64,000 nucleotides of DNA from contig NZ_BARG01000031.1 in the NCBI RefSeq assembly GCF_000376565.1, positions 124,001 to 188,000 of the forward strand, in the 5' to 3' direction. This document shows positions 9,055 through 16,594 of the stretch, one piece after another. Below the pieces are notes generated by a model. It did not search any database, was not told the origin of the DNA, and was given only the letters and a program-made list of their open reading frames with translations. Made by a program: the position numbers and the translations under genes. Every line of letters starts with the position of its first letter. Position 1 is the stretch's first letter. The DNA comes from Streptomyces hokutonensis (GTDB lineage: Bacteria; Actinomycetota; Actinomycetes; Streptomycetales; Streptomycetaceae).

Positions 9055-9713
9055 ACCAGGTGATGCCCGATCCCGCGCGCCGTGCCGATCGTCCGTTCGC
9101 TGCCCGCCTCGCGGAGCTTGCGGCGCAGCCGGGTCAGGTACTGGTCGAGGGTGTTGTCGTGCACCCGGGCCCCCTCGGGCCAGCCCGCCCGGACCAGTTC
9201 GCGGCGGCTGACGGTCCCGCCGTGGGCCGCCATGAGCGCGGCCAGCAGCCGGAACTCGGTCGGCGTCAGATCGACCCGCGCGCCGCGCACGTCGACCGTG
9301 TGCCGGACGGCGTCCAGCACCAGGTCTCCCGCCGTGGCGGCGGCCGGTGGCGCGGCCCGTTTGAGGGCCGCCCGCAGCCGGGCCGCGAGCTCGGCGAGAT
9401 GGAACGGCTTGGACAGATAGTCGTCGCCCCCGGCCGAGAACCCGGCCAGCCGGTCGGGCAGCCGGTGGTGCGCGCTGAGAAAGACCACGGGGGAGCGGAA
9501 CCCGTTCGCGCGCATCGCCTGGCACACGTCCCGCCCGTCGGCATCGGGCAGCCCGATGTCGAGCACGGCGGCACAGATGTCGTCGGTGGCCAGCCGAAGA
9601 GCGGTCGCACCGTCCGACGCGGGCACGGTGTCGAAGTCCTCGTCCCGCAGCCCGCGCATCAGCACGTCCCGCAGCGCGTGATCGTCCTCGACGACCAGGA
9701 TGGTCCGGCGCAT
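9051..9713 (-). CDS. OmpR-family response regulator (220 aa)
   Basis: DNA-binding response regulator, first gene of the regulator-kinase operon. The receiver domain (1-115) has the acidic pair ED-D at 9-11, phospho-acceptor Asp52 in AVLDIGLPDADG, Ser80 in VFLSAHH and Lys102 in YLSKPF. The winged-helix domain (about 125-220) has LTPTEFRLLAALM and the recognition helix region VHDNTLDQYLTRLRRKLRE. The length is standard. It probably autoregulates through the repeats just upstream (9731-9765) and may control the nearby COG4705 gene. Confidence 0.95.
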   Translation of the reverse strand: MRRTILVVEDDHALRDVLMRGLRDEDFDTVPASDGATALRLATDDICAAVLDIGLPDADGRDVCQAMRANGFRSPVVFLSAHHRLPDRLAGFSAGGDDYLSKPFHLAELAARLRAALKRAAPPAAATAGDLVLDAVRHTVDVRGARVDLTPTEFRLLAALMAAHGGTVSRRELVRAGWPEGARVHDNTLDQYLTRLRRKLREAGSERTIGTARGIGHHLV

Positions 9714-9730
9714 GATGCTCCCGTGGATGA

Positions 9731-9765
9731 CTACAATTCTGTAGACCGTCTACGGCACTGTAGAC
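9731..9765. promoter_or_regulatory. Overlapping palindromes upstream of the two-component operon
   Basis: CTACA-ATTC-TGTAG (9731-9744) is followed by GTCTAC-N6-GTAGAC (9748-9765), and the middle halves also pair as GTAGAC-C-GTCTAC (9741-9753). CTGTAGAC occurs as a 19-bp-spaced direct repeat (9739 and 9758). Such interlocking half-sites just 5' of a regulator start suggest an operator, either for the response regulator itself or for a BlaI-type TACA/TGTA-binding repressor. Confidence 0.55.
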
Positions 9766-9766
9766 G

Positions 9767-9973
9767 ATGGCGGGGCGGGGACGCGTCGTACGGCGGTCGG
9801 GACGGGTTCAGCTCGGCCCCGGTACGGCGGGCTCGTCGGCCGTACCGCTCGCGATCCTGATCGCTCTGGCGGGCCACGTCCTCCTCAATGAGCGCCGGAG
9901 CCCCGCCCGGCCCACCTCCCCGCCACCCGGGACCGGCGGCGAGCGATACCGGGTCACCGAGCGGACCGCCTGA
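9767..9973 (+). CDS. Possible small membrane protein (68 aa)
   Basis: A short reading frame starting with ATG immediately after the palindromes. It has a basic N-terminus, one hydrophobic segment (SAVPLAILIALAGHVLLN, about residues 24-41) and a Pro/Arg-rich tail. One predicted helix and a plausible divergent position argue for a gene. The absence of a ribosome binding site, the composition and the lack of any recognised family argue against it. If transcribed it may be leaderless. Confidence 0.25.
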   Translation: MAGRGRVVRRSGRVQLGPGTAGSSAVPLAILIALAGHVLLNERRSPARPTSPPPGTGGERYRVTERTA

Positions 9974-10089
9974 CCACACCCCCACCCCCTCCGAGGGACA
10001 TCGAAGCGCCCGACCGGGGCACGCGGGAGTGTGGGCCACCTACCGTGCGCCCGCACATCGGCCCGTCCAGTGTTTCCAGGAAAGGCATC

Positions 10090-10947
10090 ATGACCTCGTC
10101 TCATACACACAAGTGGGGCCTGCGGAACGGCAGTTCCACCGGCCGCCGGAGCCACGCGCCGGGCGAGGCCGAGGGGAAGCGCGCGCTGGCCGTCACCGGG
10201 CGTGCCGGATTCGTCGCACGGGGCGTCGTCTACGTCCTCGTCGGCGCCCTCGCCCTGCGGATCGCGTTCGGCGACGGGGGCCGGGAGGCGGACCGGCAGG
10301 GCGCGTTGCAGCAGGTCGCGGCGCAGCCCTTCGGGAAGGCGATGCTGTGGATGCTGGTCGTCGGCTTCGGCTGCATGGCGATCTGGCGGGCCTCCCGGGC
10401 GCTGCTGGCCAAGGGACCGAAGAACAAGGTCGGTTCGCGGTTGCTGGACGCGGGCCGGGCCGTGTTCTACGGCTTTGTCTGCTGGGGTACGGCGTCCTTC
10501 GCGGCCGGGACCGGTGGATCGTCCGGCAGTGACGCGAAGTCACAGGACTGGACCGCCTCGGCGCTGAAACTCCCTGGCGGCCAGGTCCTGGTGGGTCTCG
10601 CCGGCTGTGTCCTGATCGGAGTCGGGGTGACCCTCGCGGTGCGTGCGGTGATGCGGCGCTTCCTGCGGAGGCTGGAGACCGGGAGGATGAGCCGCCGGGT
10701 ACGGCAGGTCGTCACCGCTCTCGGTGTGGGCGGCGGCGCCGCGCGCGGTGCCGTGTTCGCCGGCGTGGGCGTCTTCGTACTCGTCGCGGCCGTCCGCTTC
10801 GACCCGCACCAGGCCAAGGGCATGGACGCCACCCTCCGCACCTTCGCGCACACCCCGGCAGGCCCATGGCTCCTGGTCGCGGTGGCCGTCGGGCTCGTCC
10901 TCTTCGGCGGTTTCTCCTTCGCCTCGGCACGCTGGCGCCGCCTGTGA
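10090..10947 (+). CDS. DUF1206 membrane protein (285 aa)
   Basis: Six-helix membrane protein made of three DUF1206 units, each with two helices. The units begin near residue 38 (GRAGFVARGVVYVLVGALA), near residue 118 (LLDAGRAVFYGFVCWGTAS) and near residue 212 (LGVGGGAARGAVFAGVGVFV). The ATG at 10090 is preceded by GGAAAGG at a good distance. The polar N-terminus (about 30 residues) is rich in Ser/His/Arg. DUF1206 proteins are common and unexplained in actinobacteria. It lies just upstream of the sigma factor module but is separated from it by about 118 bases, so it may be independently transcribed. Confidence 0.88.
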   Translation: MTSSHTHKWGLRNGSSTGRRSHAPGEAEGKRALAVTGRAGFVARGVVYVLVGALALRIAFGDGGREADRQGALQQVAAQPFGKAMLWMLVVGFGCMAIWRASRALLAKGPKNKVGSRLLDAGRAVFYGFVCWGTASFAAGTGGSSGSDAKSQDWTASALKLPGGQVLVGLAGCVLIGVGVTLAVRAVMRRFLRRLETGRMSRRVRQVVTALGVGGGAARGAVFAGVGVFVLVAAVRFDPHQAKGMDATLRTFAHTPAGPWLLVAVAVGLVLFGGFSFASARWRRL

Positions 10948-11065
10948 CCGGTGCTCGGGGGACTCCGGCGGGAGGGCCCGGGAACAAATATCCGTCCGCG
11001 CGGACATGAAGTCGCCCGGAGGGGGCACGTGGGGTTCGTCCTGTCCTCCCACTCAAGGCGGCATC

Positions 11066-11938
11066 GTGGTTTCCTCCGTGAACACCCTCGGCGCAACTGC
11101 CCCTGCCCGCGCGGGAACACGGCAGACGGCGGACGAACTGCCCTGGATCGAGGACGGGTCCAAGGTCGCCCCCAAGGACGCACGCGTGATGTCGCGGCTC
11201 TTCCTGGACCGGCTGCGGGAGTTGGAGGAGGGCACCCAGGAGTACCAGTACGCGCGGAACACGCTGATCGAGATGAACCTGTCCCTGGTGGCCTTCGCCG
11301 CCCGCCGCTTCCGCAACCGGGGCAGCGGCGACATGGAGGACGTCATCCAGGTCGGCACGATCGGTCTGATCAAGGCCATCGACCGCTTCGACCTGACGCG
11401 CGAGGTCGAGTTCACCTCCTTCGCGATCCCCTACATCGTCGGCGAGATCAAGCGCTTCTTCCGCGACACCACCTGGGCCGTGCACGTCCCGCGCCGCCTC
11501 CAGGAACTCCGCGTCGACCTCGCCAAGAGCAAGGAGTCCCTCGGCACCGAACTGGGCCGCACCCCCACGGTCAAGGAACTCGCCACCCATCTGGAGCTGA
11601 CCGAGGACGAGGTCGTGGAGGGGCTCATCGCCGCCAACGGCTATGTCGCCGGTTCCATCGACACCCCGGGCGGCGACGACGAGGCCGACGGCGCGCCCAA
11701 GTACGCCGACACCATGGGCGACGCCGACCCGGCCATGGAACTGTTCGAGGACCTCCATACGCTCGCCCCGCTGCTGCAACGGCTGGACGAGCGGGAGCGG
11801 ACCATCATCGAGATGCGCTTCGGCCAGGAGCTGACCCAGGCCGAGATCGGCCGCGAACTGAACCTCTCGCAGATGCACATCTCCCGCCTGCTGAACCGCA
11901 CCCTGAAGAAGCTGCGCACCGGCCTGCTGTCCATGTGA
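11066..11938 (+). CDS. SigB/SigF/SigG-subfamily RNA polymerase sigma factor (290 aa)
   Basis: Alternative stress or sporulation-type sigma-70 factor. Region 2 is in LIEMNLSLVAFAARRF and EDVIQVGTIGLIKAIDRFD with the -10-binding segment EFTSFAIPYIVGEIKRFFRD. Region 3 (VPRRLQELRVDLAKSKE to about residue 190) and region 4 (RERTIIEMRFGQELTQAEIG, LSQMHISRLLNRTLKKLR) follow. The GTG at 11066 is preceded by AAGGCG; a second GTG lies four codons in. The next three genes encode RsbQ-, RsbP- and RsbV-like proteins, so activity is probably set by partner switching. Members of this group in Streptomyces control osmotic, oxidative and developmental responses. Confidence 0.93.
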   Translation: MVSSVNTLGATAPARAGTRQTADELPWIEDGSKVAPKDARVMSRLFLDRLRELEEGTQEYQYARNTLIEMNLSLVAFAARRFRNRGSGDMEDVIQVGTIGLIKAIDRFDLTREVEFTSFAIPYIVGEIKRFFRDTTWAVHVPRRLQELRVDLAKSKESLGTELGRTPTVKELATHLELTEDEVVEGLIAANGYVAGSIDTPGGDDEADGAPKYADTMGDADPAMELFEDLHTLAPLLQRLDERERTIIEMRFGQELTQAEIGRELNLSQMHISRLLNRTLKKLRTGLLSM

Positions 11939-11980
11939 TCCGGGCCCGCACATCAGCGAGCGGTCTGTGAGGATGGGCCC

Positions 11981-12793
11981 ATGGATGTGCGGAGCAGAAA
12001 CCGGGTGACCGTGACCGGCCGGGCCGGCGGGCCGGTGGTGGTGCTGGCGCACGGGTTCGGGTGCGACCAGCACATGTGGCGGCTGGTGGTACCGCTCCTG
12101 GAACGCGACTTCACCGTGGTGCTCTTCGACCATGTGGGCGCCGGACGTTCCGCTCTGTCGGCATGGAGCCCGGAGCGCTACTCGACGCTGGACGGCTACA
12201 CCGAGGACGTGCTGGAGATCTGCCGTGAACTGGACCTCGGCCCGGTGACCTTCGTCGGGCACTCGGTGAGCGCGATGATGGGCGTCCTGGCCGCCGCGCG
12301 CGAGCCCAAGGCGTTCACCGGCCTCGTGCTGCTCGCCCCCTCGCCGTGCTTCGTCGACGATCCGGCCAACGGCTACCGCGGCGGGTTCAGTGCCGAGGAC
12401 ATCGACGAGCTCCTGGGCTCCCTGGACGCGAACTACCTGGGCTGGTCGGGCGCCATGGCACCGGTGATCATGGGCAATCCGGAGCGCCCGGAACTGGGGG
12501 AGGAGCTGACCAACAGCTTCTGCCGCACCGATCCGGACATCGCCCGCTCCTTCGCCCGCGTCACGTTCCTGTCGGACAACCGCGAGGACCTCGCCGACGT
12601 CACCGTGCCCACCCTGGTCGCCCAGTGCTCCCGGGACGCGATCGCGCCCCCGGAGGTCGGCGAGTTCGTACGGTCCCGGATCCGGGGGAGCCGCCTGGTC
12701 ACCCTGAACGCGACCGGCCACTGCCCCCAGCTCGCCGCGCCGGAGGAGACGGCCGCCGCGATCACCGAGTTCGTCGGGGCCACCGGCCGATGA
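11981..12793 (+). CDS. RsbQ-like alpha/beta hydrolase (270 aa)
   Basis: Alpha/beta hydrolase of the RsbQ/KAI2/D14 lineage. The nucleophile Ser95 sits in FVGHSVSAMMG, the acid Asp219 in QCSRDAIAPPE and the base His247 in NATGHCPQLAAPEET, at almost the same residue numbers as in Bacillus subtilis RsbQ. The oxyanion-loop motif LAHGFGCDQHMW is also RsbQ-like. In Bacillus, RsbQ supplies the hydrophobic signal that lets the PAS-PP2C phosphatase RsbP respond to energy stress. Here its stop overlaps the start of an RsbP-like gene (ATGA at 12790), which supports the same job. It follows the sigma gene by 42 bases. Confidence 0.9.
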   Translation: MDVRSRNRVTVTGRAGGPVVVLAHGFGCDQHMWRLVVPLLERDFTVVLFDHVGAGRSALSAWSPERYSTLDGYTEDVLEICRELDLGPVTFVGHSVSAMMGVLAAAREPKAFTGLVLLAPSPCFVDDPANGYRGGFSAEDIDELLGSLDANYLGWSGAMAPVIMGNPERPELGEELTNSFCRTDPDIARSFARVTFLSDNREDLADVTVPTLVAQCSRDAIAPPEVGEFVRSRIRGSRLVTLNATGHCPQLAAPEETAAAITEFVGATGR

Positions 12794-14061
12794 ACACAAG
12801 CGGCGAGACCGCGAGTGGCGATCACAGATCTCCCGGGAACCAGCCCGGCGCCGAGCACGCGGCGTTCTCCGCGCTCCTGGAGGACAGCGCCGAGGACCTC
12901 TACGAACACGCGCCGTGCGGCTACCTGTCCACCCTCATGGACGGCACCATCGCGAAGATCAACACGACGCTCCTCGACTGGCTCGGCCACGAACGAGGCG
13001 ACCTGGTGGGCCGCAGGACCTTCTCCGACCTGCTGACCGTGGGCGGCCGGCTCTACCACGAGACCCACTTCGCCCCGCTGCTGCGCATCCAGGGCGAGGT
13101 CAGCGGCATCGCCCTGGAACTGCGGACGACCGACGGCGGCCGACTGCCCGTGCTGGTCACGTCCACGGTCAAGACCGGCGCCGACGGCCGGCCGCTGCTG
13201 ATCCGCACCACCGTCTTCGACGCCCGCGACCGCCGCGCCTACGAGACGGAGCTGCTGCGCGCCCGCCGCCAGGCCGAGCGCGAACGCGAAGAGCTCATGC
13301 GCCTCAACGCCACCCTCCAGCAGACCCTGCTGCCGCCAACTCTGGTGAACGTGCCGGGACTTGATGTCGCCGCGTACTACCACGTCGCCTCCACCGACAT
13401 GGTCGGCGGTGACTTCTACGACCTCTTCCCGCTCTCCGCCGGGACCTGGGGGCTGTTCCTGGGAGATGTGTGCGGCAAGGGTGCCGCAGCGGCGGCCGTC
13501 ACCTCGCTGGCCCGCTACACGCTGCGCGCCGCCGCCGTCTACGATCCCGACCCGGCCGCCGTCCTGAGCAACCTCAACACCGTCCTCAACCACGAGTACA
13601 ACGGCCACGACCCGAGGTTCTGCACCGTCGTCTTCGGACTGCTCACACCCGAGGGCGAGTACGGCGGCTTCCGCATCACCCTGGCCAGCGGGGGCCACCC
13701 GCCGGCCCTGCTGCTGCGCGCCGACGGCAGCGCCGACCAGGTGGACACGCCGGGTGGACAGCTCATCGGTGTGCTGCCCGACGCCCACATCGCCACCGCC
13801 ACCGTCCATCTGGCGGCGGGCGACACCCTGCTGCTGCACACGGACGGACTCACCGAGGCCCGCCAGGCCCGCACCGCCGACGGCGACCGCTACGGCGACG
13901 AGGCCCTCCTCGACTTCGCCCGGGCGCTGGCACCCACCACCGCCTCCGACGCCGTAGCGGCGATCCGCGATCTGCTCGACACCTTCGGCACCGGCATCGA
14001 CGACGACACCGCCGTCCTCGCCATCAACGTGCCCCGACCGCCCAGCGAAGAGCAGCAGTGA
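12790..14061 (+). CDS. RsbP-like PAS-PP2C (SpoIIE-type) protein phosphatase (423 aa)
   Basis: Serine phosphatase expected to dephosphorylate the STAS antagonist encoded next. A PAS domain covers about residues 28-155 (YEHAPCGYLSTLMDGTIAKI, LLDWLGHERGDLVGR), then a basic coiled coil (LLRARRQAEREREELMRLN), then a PPM/SpoIIE domain (about 185-418) with metal-site motifs VGGDFYDLF and LFLGDVCGKG, the signature ASGGHPPALLL, LLLHTDGLTEAR and DDDTAVLAI near the end. The length and order match RsbP. It is coupled to both neighbours by 4-base overlaps (ATGA at 12790, GTGA at 14058). Confidence 0.93.
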   Translation: MNTSGETASGDHRSPGNQPGAEHAAFSALLEDSAEDLYEHAPCGYLSTLMDGTIAKINTTLLDWLGHERGDLVGRRTFSDLLTVGGRLYHETHFAPLLRIQGEVSGIALELRTTDGGRLPVLVTSTVKTGADGRPLLIRTTVFDARDRRAYETELLRARRQAEREREELMRLNATLQQTLLPPTLVNVPGLDVAAYYHVASTDMVGGDFYDLFPLSAGTWGLFLGDVCGKGAAAAAVTSLARYTLRAAAVYDPDPAAVLSNLNTVLNHEYNGHDPRFCTVVFGLLTPEGEYGGFRITLASGGHPPALLLRADGSADQVDTPGGQLIGVLPDAHIATATVHLAAGDTLLLHTDGLTEARQARTADGDRYGDEALLDFARALAPTTASDAVAAIRDLLDTFGTGIDDDTAVLAINVPRPPSEEQQ

Positions 14062-14420
14062 ACCGACTCGCCGTACAGACCCGGACCACCCCCGCGGGAC
14101 CCGTCGTCGAACTGACCGGCGAGCTCGACTACGACAGCTGCGCCCAGGTGCGCGATCTCCTGCCCGCGCTCGCGCTCCAGGACGGCCAGCAGCTCGTCGT
14201 CGACCTGACCGGTGTCACCTTCTGCGACTCCAGCGGCATCACCGCGCTGCTCGCGGCCCGCAACCACGCCCTCGCCGCCCGGGCGGACATCGCGCTGGCC
14301 GCGGTCCCCGCGCACCTCGGCCGGATCTTCCAGATGGTCGGCCTGGACCAGGTCTTCTCCACCCACCCCACCGCACAGGCGGCCGAAGCGGCCTGGACCC
14401 CTCCGGCGGCCCGGCCCTGA
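14058..14420 (+). CDS. STAS-domain anti-sigma factor antagonist, RsbV-like (120 aa)
   Basis: Single STAS domain. The phosphorylatable Ser lies in VTFCDSSGITALLAA (Ser58/59), and ELTGELDYDSCAQVRD is the usual first strand and helix. Unphosphorylated antagonists bind the anti-sigma kinase and so free the sigma factor. GTG at 14058 overlaps the phosphatase stop. It is the last gene of the sigma-rsbQ-rsbP-rsbV-like operon and ends only 4 bases before the convergent HATPase gene, so the two transcripts must overlap or share a bidirectional stop. Confidence 0.92.
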   Translation: MNRLAVQTRTTPAGPVVELTGELDYDSCAQVRDLLPALALQDGQQLVVDLTGVTFCDSSGITALLAARNHALAARADIALAAVPAHLGRIFQMVGLDQVFSTHPTAQAAEAAWTPPAARP

Positions 14421-14424
14421 ACCG

Positions 14425-15354
14425 TCAACGGGCGAGATAGAACCGGATCGTCGTGCCCTCCGGAGCCGTATGCACACGCACGAGGTCAGCGACGGAGTGG
14501 ACCAGGAGGAGTCCGCGCCCGCCGGGCAGGTCGCGTGAGGGCGGGCGGCGGCCGGCCAGTGGGTCGGTCAGCCGGCCGCGGTCCTCGACCTCGCAGACGA
14601 TCTGCTCGCCCTCGGCCCAGATCCGCAGCGTCCCCGACCCGCCCCCGTGCACCACGCTGTTGGTGGTCAACTCCGCGACGGCCAGCGCCAGATCCTGCGA
14701 CCGAGCGCCCGCCAGACCCAGCCGCTCGGCCTCCTGGACCGCGAACCAGCGGGACTTGGGGAGTTCTCCCGTGTCGAACGCGAGAGAGGCCGCGCCCGGC
14801 GGGTGGACGAGCGGCTCGTTGTAGCGGGCGATCATCCGCTCGGGATCGTAGGTGTCGACAGGGAGTTGACCCTGTCCGTCGATGACGAGGGGATGGGTGG
14901 CGCGGGCGTCGGCGAGCACCTGGGGTGCCAGGCGGTCCGCGTCGTAGGGACACAGGATCGTCAACTCGCGGTCCTCGAAAGCGGAGTTGATCAGCGCCTC
15001 GTGCTGGACGCACGCCGGGTACTCCACGGCCGTGCGACCGGGCCAGATCGGTTCCCCGATGATCCGCACCCGGCTGCCGGAGTGGGCGTCGGCGAAGGCC
15101 CGCAGGACGCCCGGGATGATCCGCCCCGGATTGCGGCCGACCTCGGTCATGTCGAGGAACCGCACCCCGGCCGCGCCCGGCCCGAGTCCGGCTCTGATCA
15201 GGGCGAGTCGAGGTCCCGGCACGGCGACCGCGACGGGCTCCCCGGCCGCCAGACCGTCCCGGACGAACGACACCGTGCCCGCCGTGTACTGCTCCTCGCC
15301 CCGGTAGAACAGCGCGGGATGGACGAACGGTCGACCGTCGGTGGCCGTACTCAT
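14425..15354 (-). CDS. MEDS domain-HATPase fusion, probable anti-sigma factor/regulatory kinase (309 aa)
   Basis: N-terminal MEDS domain (about residues 8-170; HPALFYRGEEQYTAGTVSFV, IRIIGEPIW-like segment, ECPYDAD-like ILCPYDADRL), a sensory domain first defined in DcmR-type proteins, fused to an RsbW-like HATPase_c domain (about 195-305). The ATPase part shows the N-box (LAVAELTTNSVVHGG), G1 (VEDRGRLTDP) and G2 (GGRGLLLVHSVADL). Its convergent position beside the sigma and STAS genes makes it the obvious candidate for the missing RsbW in this module, but similar orphan proteins are numerous in Streptomyces, so the pairing is inference. Confidence 0.88.
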   Translation of the reverse strand: MSTATDGRPFVHPALFYRGEEQYTAGTVSFVRDGLAAGEPVAVAVPGPRLALIRAGLGPGAAGVRFLDMTEVGRNPGRIIPGVLRAFADAHSGSRVRIIGEPIWPGRTAVEYPACVQHEALINSAFEDRELTILCPYDADRLAPQVLADARATHPLVIDGQGQLPVDTYDPERMIARYNEPLVHPPGAASLAFDTGELPKSRWFAVQEAERLGLAGARSQDLALAVAELTTNSVVHGGGSGTLRIWAEGEQIVCEVEDRGRLTDPLAGRRPPSRDLPGGRGLLLVHSVADLVRVHTAPEGTTIRFYLAR

Positions 15355-15436
15355 CGCACCGCCACCTCGATCCTCGTCGGTCCGGCCGGAACATGTCCAC
15401 GACGCGCGGCAGTCTACGGCGGTGGCCGCGAGGCCG

Positions 15437-16594
15437 TCAGGAACAGAAGTCCGTGAGGGTGTCGGTGAGGATGTCCGCCAGCCGGTGGAGGGAGGCGATG
15501 TCGGCCCATTCGACGGCCTCGTGGGCCCCCGCGCCGTCGGCCCCGAAGAGCAGACAGGGGATCCCGGCCCGGTCCAGGAGGGCGCAGTCCGTCCAGTACG
15601 GCTCGGCCAGGACGGCGGGCGTGTGACCGAGGACGGACCGCGCGTGGTGGAGCAGCGTGCGGACGACGGGCTGGTCCGGGTCGCCCTCGAACGGCTCGCG
15701 GTGCAGGCCTCGGCGCAGCTCGTAGCTGAAGTCCGGGACGGTGGCCGCGAGTTGGTCCAGGATCGCGGTCAACTCCGCCTGGACGGTGTCGGCATCTTCG
15801 CCGGGTACGGTGCGCCGCTCGAGCGTGATCCGGCACTGCGCGGGGTACGTCGAGGGCTCCTCGCCGCCGTGGATGACGGAGGCGTGCACGGTTCCGGAGC
15901 CGAGCCGCGGGTGGCCCTCGGCGGCGGCGAGGCGTCGGCCCAACTCCTCGACGGCCACGAGGAAATGACCGGCCTTGGCGATGGCGTCGATGCCCAGGTC
16001 GGGCCGCGACCCGTGGGCCGCCCGCCCGTGCACGATCACGTCGAACCAGACGAACCCCTTGTGCGCGAGGATCACTTGGAGCCGGCTCGGTTCGGTGACG
16101 ATCGCCGCGTCGGCGGTGAACGACTCAAGTACCTCCTCGGTACCGGCACTTGCGTTCTCCTCGTCGGCGACAAGGGCGAGCAGCACATCACCGCGCAACG
16201 GCCCCCGCGCGGTGGCCCGGGCGGCGGCGATCATCATGGCCGCGACACCGCCCTTCATGTCGCAGGCGCCGCGCCCGTAGAGCCTCCCGTCCTCGATGCG
16301 GGGGCTGAGCGGCTCGCCCTCGTAGCCGCCGAGACCCACGGTGTCGAGATGCCCGTTGAGCATCAGCGAACGGCCGCCACCCGTGCCCCGGGCGATCGCG
16401 ACGAGGGACGGACGACCCGGATTCCGTTCCAGCCGGTGCACCTCGAACCCGCGCGCGCCGAGCCAGTCCGCGCACAGATCGGCGATCGCCCCTTCGCCCG
16501 CACCCGAGGCCGCGAGCTCCGGATTGACGGAGTCGACCGCGACCAGCCGCTCCAACAGCCGTACGGGATCGAGTTCTTCGGACTTCCGCGTCAT
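15437..16594 (-). CDS. M20-family metallopeptidase, ArgE/DapE/CPG2 type (385 aa)
   Basis: Zinc-dependent amidohydrolase of the M20 family, cutting amide bonds of acylated amino acids or small peptides. The first metal motif is LNGHLDTVGLGG, the second GRGACDMKGGVAAM, the catalytic Glu pair lies in ALVADEENASAGTEE, and the dimerisation domain is in the middle (VHGRAAHGSRPDLGIDAI). Overlaps the upstream PLP-enzyme gene by ATGA (16591-16594). The pair resembles Escherichia coli ygeX-ygeY, where a diaminopropionate ammonia-lyase sits next to an M20 peptidase, so it may release diaminopropionate from a peptide or conjugate. Confidence 0.92.
   Translation of the reverse strand: MTRKSEELDPVRLLERLVAVDSVNPELAASGAGEGAIADLCADWLGARGFEVHRLERNPGRPSLVAIARGTGGGRSLMLNGHLDTVGLGGYEGEPLSPRIEDGRLYGRGACDMKGGVAAMMIAAARATARGPLRGDVLLALVADEENASAGTEEVLESFTADAAIVTEPSRLQVILAHKGFVWFDVIVHGRAAHGSRPDLGIDAIAKAGHFLVAVEELGRRLAAAEGHPRLGSGTVHASVIHGGEEPSTYPAQCRITLERRTVPGEDADTVQAELTAILDQLAATVPDFSYELRRGLHREPFEGDPDQPVVRTLLHHARSVLGHTPAVLAEPYWTDCALLDRAGIPCLLFGADGAGAHEAVEWADIASLHRLADILTDTLTDFCS

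Noticed and set aside
12433..13839. Long minus-strand frame opposite the RsbP-like phosphatase gene
   Set aside because: It is antisense to a clear PAS-PP2C gene, has no start signal or domain, and is an effect of GC-rich codon bias.
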